DNA from: Cylicocyclus nassatus
Taxonomy: Eukaryota; Nematoda; Chromadorea; Rhabditida; Strongylidae
Assembly (NCBI GenBank): GCA_958299035.1
Contig: CATQJL010000223.1
Location: 14,541,742-14,605,741 of the forward strand
Length of the DNA stretch: 64,000 bases
Reading direction: 5' to 3'
The notes under the pieces are model-generated. The model was given only the letters and a program-made list of their open reading frames with translations. It ran no database searches and had not been told where the DNA came from. This document shows positions 45,901-54,900 of this stretch, piece after piece; positions within the stretch are counted from its first letter, which is position 1, and every line of letters begins with the position of its first letter. The translations under genes were made by a program, and so were the position numbers.

Positions 45901-48900
45901 TCGTTTTTGCATAAGCATAAGAACTTTCGTCTTCTCGATTTCCAGATAAGGAAGAAATAGGGAACGGTACATATGCTGTCTGATGTGGTGTACGATTTTT
46001 GTGAACAATTTCGAGATCCGTAGGATTCTTTCTGAATGAAGATATGAATTTTTTAAAATTTTCCGAGCCTTCAGTACGACTCAGATTTTGGATGCATAGC
46101 TATGGTGGTTCCATGCTGGTGGGAACTCTTGCATACCATCTTGTAGAGCTTGCTTTGTTCTATCAAATGGTACCTCTACCGGATGTACATGCGTTTGAAT
46201 GAATTTCGAGAAATAGCAGATCTAGTCTGAAAATGTCCGAGAACATCAAGTACAATACCGCTCACAATTCGTCAAAAAAGTCGCCAGACTGCGGCGGACT
46301 CCGCCGGAGTGCGACGCAGTCCACTAGTGTGCAACGGAGTGCGCCGCACATCACTAGATTCCGTCGGAAATCCGCATCACATCGCCGTATCTCGATGTAG
46401 AATGGACGAATTTTGAATCTGAGGATACCGTTCGATTCAGCTCGGCGAGGCGCATCATACGGTATAAAGAAGTGCCATAAACTGTCCATGTACTGTAGAT
46501 ATAGATATACGGTAGGCAGTAAGTTTTCGCTCAGTTTGCACGTTATTTGGTTAGATTAGTCAGCGCGCGGATGCCACTGATTTGCTGCTAATGGCACCGT
46601 ACGGATACTGTTGAAATATGGTAAAGAGTCATGATGTTCCATGTTCGACTTTCAATGAATCTTGGCATATCGAATGAGTTGCTTTTATGATTGAGCCAAC
46701 ACCAAGATTATCATAGCATTTATTCGGCTAACGTTTCGGCCTAGTCGCCTTCGTATAATCATAAAAGCAACTCATTCGGTAAAGAGTCACTTTGAACTTT
46801 GATCGATTTGTTCTAAGTCCAGCTCAGGGTATCTCCAATACGCTTATTGAGGTAATTGCATTCATTTGATGCTCAAGGCACAGTGCGCAGGGTCTGCGAT
46901 GTAAGGTCATTGATTGCTTTCGAAACGATGCTTGTTGTTGCTTTTCACGTGTTCCTCGTTCTAAACAGAAAGATCGCATGTTGCACTGGCCATCTGAAGC
47001 GAAATCGTGATCACATGCGCTTTGGTGAGCTGATATCTGATCTAAATTCCTTATTTGCGAACAGCTTTCTAGTAGAATTTATAGGCGTCTCCAAACTTCG
47101 CAAACAATCATTGCCCATCAAAATTAGCGGTACAAGGACACTTCAATATGTACCTAATAAATTTTTGCTCTTTGTAGTGAGTACACACAGCATCATGCCC
47201 ATTATGGTCTTTCGGATAATCTTTAAATAACATGCAGACATAGCTCAGCGACTCTACTATACTTCCAGCCGCTCAGAACTTCTCTCAGAGGCTCGTCAAG
47301 CAGCTAGGGAGGGTAGATATCCTTATCAAGACGCTTTGAATACGTACTTTACCAAGATCAACAGTTGTGATCTTAAAGGCAGTGGCTCGGCATATTTCAA
47401 CCTAGTCAAGTGGACGCGTGTAAGATTGGCCTGCGCGTGTAAGTTTGAGAGCAATATTCTCGGCAGGGAAAGCATGCTGTGCAACAGGGGTTGCACTGTT
47501 TTCATACTTCGGCCATAAGGAACCTACCCCGTTGAAATCCTAACTTGTAGATTTTTGCCGATCCACTGCCTTTAAGGTCATTTCCTGTTCCACAGTAGCT
47601 AGTATTCGTTATGACGGCATGCTGTAGAGTATAATTGACTTGTTACTTCGCGCTTACATAATTTAGCTGCGTATGGTAAACATAATATTAGGCTGGAAAC
47701 TAAGTTTTGCAACTGGTTTCATAACTTCACTTTCTTTGGATATGGCGCACTCAAACTTTGGCGTCATGTAGAAGGCAATGTGAGCTACAAGTGAGCACAA
47801 ACTGTCCAAATTTTGAACACAAAATAGAAAAGTTTCAGGCGTTTTTCGAAAATTAGTGACATTTGAGAATTTTTGGGGTTTCAAGCTAAAATGAAGCCTT
47901 TGGCAGCACCATGCGCAGTAATCCGGATTCGTCTACAAATTATTGCTGGAGGTTGACTCCTTTGGCCTACTAAGAAAGAAACAAAATTTAGGGGCATGTC
48001 GAGATCTGGAATCCTCATGAAGTCGAACGAGTCGATGTACGCAAGAGTTGCTGGGGACGGCCGTCAATGACTAAAGAGTCCAAAGCTCAAATTCCGCAGA
48101 GACTTTACATAGTAAGGTTTTTTGACCTGCCAAACGCGAATATCAAATTCATTTATGGAATCAACGCCTTTTTCCTTGTTTAGGATGAGACCCCATATCG
48201 TACACCTACAGTAATCCTACAAAAAAGCCCTTATCACGCAATTTCACTATCGTTTTCGTGATCAGCATGTCAGATAGCACCCCTATGCCAAGTTTCAGCC
48301 AAATCCGTCAAACTTTTAATTTTTCCTTCTCATACCTTCACCTACCGCAACCCTCACTGCGACGTCAGAATTTGGTAGAACAGCAGCGCGCTTGTAGCTT
48401 ACGTAATAACCAACGCAGTGGCAAAATTTGAGTGCACCATGTTGAGTGAGAGGGAAGTTATGAGACCAGTTGCAAAACTTAGTTTATAACCTAATATTTC
48501 CCTGAGCACGTTTTTCACCATCACATATCACAGCGCATATTGCACATAAAAAATTTTAATAAGCGTTTTTCGGATGAAGTGCAGATGAAGGATGTATGTT
48601 AAAGTATGTTCCGACTGTACTGTTCACAGAGACTTCAACCTTCAAGAATGCGCAGGCAAGTCCGTCAGCAGATAGGCGAAAAGGGCAGGCAAACTTGCTC
48701 GCTTGCGTGACCTAGCTAGATCCTGCTTAATGTAACTTTACAGTGAGGCTCTTTCGGGCAGAATAGCTAAGGTTTTCGTAAATAGTGGGTCCTAAAAGCT
48801 TTGTGCGCAAAGTTTCAGGTCCAATCAAAATCGTTAATATTTCAGCTAAAATCTGCGGGGAGCTCGAGAGCGAGGAACGAGAAAGAATTAAATGTCCCTG

Positions 48901-51900
48901 TTGTAGAGCCGTCCCTTATGTTGGAACTTGCTCGCTCACTATAGGCTAGGTCAATATGGTCTCTGTGGTTGCGGCGTACCCGCCGCACTCTGATATATTT
49001 TGTGTGTTGTTCCTGAGCTATTTCTAGTGAACCCTCGGCATGTACGCCGATAGGCAGAGGGGGAACTCTTGTGTTTTTCTAATAAATCGTCAACGACTCA
49101 ACGCATTCTACTACAACTGGCGATCAGGATCAAGGACAAGAAGCCTCCACCGACCAAGGACCGAAGAAGCTCGATCGACAAGGACCAGAAGAAGCTCGAT
49201 CGACAAGGACGGAAGCCTCCATCGTCCAAGGAGAAGAAGCGCTGCAGCTCGAATCGAGGAAGAAGCTGTCAGTGGTCGAGGACAGCCAGACAAGTAAGCT
49301 TTGCTGAGAAGCTTATCGATTTAGCAGAAGACTTCGTCGACACCAGAGAGGGCTACCATGCCGAAAGCCAGTGAAGAGCGGCATGGCGAATCTCTGGAAA
49401 GGGTCCTATCGGTCATGGTCGACCAGATGCGGCTCCAACAGGAGGAGATGAAGCTGCATATGCAGCTTCAACAGGAACAGATGCAGGCCCGACTACAAGC
49501 TGAACAGGAGCATATGCAAGCACAATGGAAAGCTCAACAAGAGCAAATGCAAATGCAGACGCAAGCTCTGCAGGAGCAAATGCAAATGCAGTCGCAGGCA
49601 CAACAGGAGCAAATGCAAGTGCAATTGCAAGCACAACAGGATCAAATGAAGGCGTTGGTCACTGCTTTGACCAGCAGCCAAAGGGTAGCCGTCCAGGACG
49701 TCAGCAAGGATCAGTACGATCAGCTGAGCAAAGACGTGCAAAGATTCGTCTTAGACGAAGATACAGGTAACACCTTTGCTTACTGGTATGGCAGGTACGG
49801 ACCGGTCATTCGAGACTCCCAACTTTCGGATCAGAAGAAGCGCGATTTGATCCTTATGAAGCTGGATGAAGAAGCATACCGAAAGTATGCCGATGAGATC
49901 CTTCCTGCGCAACCAAACGACTTGGACTTCGACACCACCGTCGCAAATTTCCAGAAGCTGTTCGCCTCCAAGAAGACGCTCATCAGGAGACGGTATGAGT
50001 GCCTAAGGATAACGTGCCGTCCGCTTACGCCAGCGTACGTACCGTTTCGCGACTACGCCAATACTATCAAACGGATGGACGAGGATGCACGCCTCAAGGA
50101 GCTTGATTACACGGCGATGAAGACACTGCAGTTTGTAGCAGGACTTCAAGATCCCTCACTTAGGGAACTTCGCCTTCGGATGATTCGGCGACTGGACGCT
50201 CACACGGAAGAAGCACCATTGACAATAGAGGACTTAGTCACGGACTGTGAAAACTTCACTGCCCTGAAAATGGACAATACAGACATGGAAGGAACGCGCG
50301 ACATCCATGCTGTATGGAAGAAAAAGGTGAATTGCTTCATATGCGGAGGACCACATTTCAGAAGAGAGTGCCCTCAATCTGGCAGCACTGGTCGGAAGAA
50401 GCGACGGAGGACAGGTGCAAAACGCTTTGGTCGCAAAGGACAGTGCAAGAATGTGGTCGCTTTCGACGCCGAGAGTGCGCGGACTTATCTCGACGTCGTA
50501 ATCAAAGGATGCTCTCTCAAGCTCCAGCTGGATACGGGTGCAAACATAACCTTGATATCGCGTAGAGCTTGGAAGAAGATAGGATCGCCTAATCTGGAAC
50601 CTTGTATGATGCCTGTGAAAACCGCAGACGGATGCAGATACACGGTAAATTCTCGACCGACTTTTCCGTCAAAGATCGAGTTACAGGGAAGATGGTTCGT
50701 GGAAATGGCACATGCTACGTCACCGAAGGCTCGAATCTGTTGGGACTGGAATGGTGCATCCAGCTGCCGGCATACAAAAAGCTGAAGGACAACTACCATT
50801 GCAGAAAGGTGACTAGCGAAGAGAAGTTCCGAGCCGAAGTGGTTGCCGACTTGAAGAAGAAGTATGGTGAAGTCTTCAACAGCGACCTGGGAAAGTGCAC
50901 GAAGAGTAAGGCAAAATTAGTCTTGAAGAGCGATGCTGTTCCGGTCTTCAAAAAGAAGCGACCGGTGCCTTACGCGTCAGCACCGGAACTGGAAGCCGAA
51001 ATCGATCGCTTGGTAGCCGAAGGAGTCATTTCTCCGGTTGAACACTCAGAGTGGGCGGCGCCAGTGGTCGCCGTCAAGAAGAAAAATGGCAAAATTCGTC
51101 TATGTGCCGACTTCTCGACAGGATTGAATGATGCTTTGCAGCTGCATCAGCACCCATTGCCCACGGCGGAGGAGGTGTTCGCAAAACTAAACGGAGGCCA
51201 GCTCTTCACACAACTCGACCTGGCCGAAGCTTATCTACAGGTGGAAGTTGAAGAAGCATCGAGAGAGATGCTAACCATCAATACGCACAAGGGATTGTAT
51301 CGCTACAATCGCCTACCTTTTGGAGTAAAATCCGCGCCAGGCATATTCTAACAGATTATGGATTCTATGATAAGCGGACTTGATGGAGTAGCCGCTTATC
51401 TCGATGACATCATCATCACGGGAAGGAGTTACGAAGAGCATCGCCAAAATTTGGAAGCTCTTTTCAAGCGGATCAAGGACTATGGATTCCATGTCAGGTT
51501 GGAAAAATGCAACTTTCTGATGCCATAAATTTGCTACTTAGGCTGCATTATCGACAAGAACGGACGCCGGCCGGATCCGAAAAAAATTGAGGTCATCCAA
51601 CAAATGCCAGCCCCGAAGAACATAGCAGATGTTCGTTCCTTCCTCGGCATGATCAACTACTACGGATTATTCGTAGCAGAGATGCGCCAGCTCCGTGCAC
51701 CCTTGGACGCACTGCTCAAGAAGGAAGCAAGGTTCGAGTGGACAAAGGAATGCCAACACGCATTCGAGCGTGCTAAGGAAGTTTTGGCCTCGGATCTACT
51801 CCTTACACATTTCGACCCTAAGTTGCAGATAGTGGTAGCTGCCGACGCATCGGATTACGAGCTGTGATCTTACACAAGATGCCGGATGGATCGGAAAAGG

Positions 51901-54900
51901 CGATTTGTCATGCAAGCCGGAGCCTCACATCCGCCGAGAAGAATTATGGACAAATTGAAAAAGAAGGACTTGCACTGGTTTTCGCAGTGCGTAAGTTCCA
52001 TCGATATATATACGGACATCGATTCAGGCTGCTCACCGACCACAAGCCGCTGCTGCACATTTTTGGACCGAAGAAGATGGTACCTGTGTACACAGCGAAC
52101 AGATTGCAACGATGGAAACTTATTCTTCTCGCATACGATTTCGATTTGGAGTACCAGAAGACGACCGATTTCGGACAAGCCCATGCATTGTCTCGATTGA
52201 TCCCTTCACGGCCATTCCAAACCGAGGACGTCGTGATAGCGAAGATAGAAGAAGATGTGCAAGCCGTTCAAGCTGCCGCTGTACGAGCGCTACCAGTGAC
52301 CAGGAGTAAGATTGAAGAGGAATCCCATAAGGACGAAAACATCATGGAGGTTATACAAATGCTGCAGTCAGGATCGTGGCCGTCCAAGCCGAAAGGAGAT
52401 ATCGGAAACTGGAGAGCACTGGGCGAGAGTTTATCAGTGCAAAATGGATGTTTGTACTTTGGCCACAGAATAGTTATTCCAGTCTCGCTGCGACAAGAGT
52501 TTTTGAAGCAGTTACACGAGGGACACCCTGGAATGACTAGGATGAAGATGCTCGCGAGAGGATTCGCATACTGGATGGGCATCAACAAAGACATCGAAGA
52601 CTCAGTGCGCCGCTGTAGGGAATGTCAAGAAGCAGCCAAGATGCCAGTGAAGACTGTACTGCATTCATGGAAAATGGAAGAAAAACCATGGAACCGAATC
52701 CACATTGACTATGCAGGACCACTAAATGGAAAGATGTATCTTGTCGTAGTCGATGCGTACTCCAAATGGCCGGAAGTGCTGGAAATGTCGTCATCGTCGA
52801 CTGCTGCAACTTTAAAGGAACTCAGACTACTCTTCGCAAGATTCGGAAATCCGCGAGTAATCGTGTCGGATAATGGAACACAGTTTACGGCAAAGGAATT
52901 CCAAGATTTCTGTGAAGAGCAAGGAATCAAGCATATGCGCTCCCCTCCGTTCCATCCACAATCGAATGATTAAGCCGAGAGGTTTGTGGATATCTTCAAG
53001 AGAACTTTTCAGAAAATCAAGGAGGGAGGGACGGCACAGAAGCTAGCAGAATTTTTGCAATGCTATCGAAGAACGCCCTCGACGTCTACCCCTGGACAAC
53101 TTTCGCCGGCCGAACTGTTGCTGGGACGTCAGATAAGGACACCGCTGTCGCTGTTAGATGAACATTCCAAAGAAGAAGGAAAGTTGGCCAATGAAACCAT
53201 GGAGAAGCAGTTTAACAGTCATCATGGAGCACGGAAGAAAGCGTACCAACCACAAGAAGACGTGTGGGTACGTGATTTTCGCTCTGGATGTGAAAAATGG
53301 ATTCCAGCGCGTGTGAAGAAACGCTACGGAAAAGCCGTATACGATGTGCTTACGGAAGACAACCAGTTATGGAGACGACATGCGAACCAGATGCGTAGTG
53401 GATCAAGTATGGATCGCCGTCGTGACTCATCGCACACCATGCGTTCCGAAGAAGACCGATTAGACAGCACTCTGGTATATTTTGTGTGTTGTTCCTGAGC
53501 TATTTCTAGTGAACCCTCGGCATGTACGCCGATAGGCAGAGGGGGAACTCTTGTGTTTTTCTAATAAATCGTCAACGACTCAACGCGTTCTACTACAGTC
53601 CCGATTTCCTCAGAAAGTCTTCCCATAGGGGTTATCCGTCCTGCTGATCATGAAAATCATATTGATTTGCAAGATAGCTTCTTACTGTCGGGCTGCGGTA
53701 AGCAGTTTCTAGGTGGATATGGTTTTCTTCAAAGTTTGCTAGCCATTTACTAATTCACAGCAAAAGGCTTTCGGTGCCTTTCGTCTGCTATTAGAAACTA
53801 GAGAGGCTACTCTATCGCGTGATGCCTACGTGAGCCCACCATCTACAGAAAGCGTTGACTTGCAAACTTACATAAACCCGTTCGCAGGACGGAAGTGAAG
53901 ACCTCAGATCAACGCGAAACTCGGCTCAAATAAGCAATATGGCATGCAGGTTGCAGTACTAACACAAAATTCGTTTCTAAGGAGGTATGCTGTAGACTTA
54001 CGGTAAATTGATAACTTCTAGACCTTGCATATTCCCAAAATTCGCTACTCTTTCTCTCGGCTTTGAAGAATAGCCATTGAGTGCTTTTCTACTGAGGATG
54101 TTAGGTGGACATAGCTCTACCGAAAAACACTTATTAAAATTTTTTATGTGCAATATGCGCTGTGATATGTGATGGTGAAAAACGTGCTCAGGAAAATATT
54201 ATGTTTACTATACGCAGCTAAATTATGTAAGTGCGAAGTAACAAGTCAATTGTACTCTACAGCATGCCGTCATAACGAATACTAGCTACTGTGGAACAGG
54301 AAATGACCTTAAGATCACAACTGTCGATCTTGGTAAAGTACGTATCCATAGCGTCTTGATAAGGATATCTACACTCCCTAGCTGCTTGACGAGACTCTGA
54401 GAGAAGTTCTGAGCGGCTAAAAGTATAGTAGAGTCGCTGAGCTATGTCTGCATGTTATTTAAAGATCATCCGAAAGACCATAATGGGCATGATGCTGTGT
54501 CTACTCACTACAAAGAGCAAAAATTTATTAGATACATATTGAAGGGTCCTTGTACCGCTAATTATTGATGGGCAATGATTGTTTGCGAAGTTTGGAGACG
54601 CCTATAAATTCTACTAGAAAGCTGTTCGCAAATAAGGAATGTAGATCAGATATCAGCTCACCAAAGCGCATGTGATCACCATTTCGCTTCAGATGGCCAG
54701 TGCAACATGCGATCTTTCTGTTTAGAACGAGGAACACGTGAAAAGCAACAACAAGCATCGTTTCGAAAGCAATCAAAATGACCTTACATTGCAGACCCTG
54801 CGCACTGTGCCTTGGGCATCAAATGAATGCAATTACCGCAATAAGCGTATTGGAGATACCCTGAGCTGGACTTAGAACAAATCGATCAAAGTTCAAAGTG

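Larger units (their letters stand above)
48899..53597 (+). mobile_element. Ty3/gypsy LTR retrotransposon B, 4699 bp
   Basis: Same family as element A, plus strand, with a perfect 5-bp duplication GTCCC (48894-48898, 53598-53602). The 5' LTR is 48899-49115, then CTGGCGATCAGG at the primer-binding position, gag-pol, and a truncated 3' LTR (about 53472-53597). The 3' LTR lacks its first roughly 86 bases, and the polypurine tract is also gone. It sits in the centre of the giant foldback. Compared with element A it is much less decayed. Confidence 0.95.

Noticed and set aside
46856..47230. 124-codon frame as a transposase fragment
   Set aside because: It lies in the inverted arm of the giant foldback; the matching right-arm sequence gives only 72 codons and no catalytic motif is present.
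49413..49741. Minus-strand frames rich in Leu/His and Ala
   Set aside because: Antisense of the Q-rich gag coiled repeat of element B.
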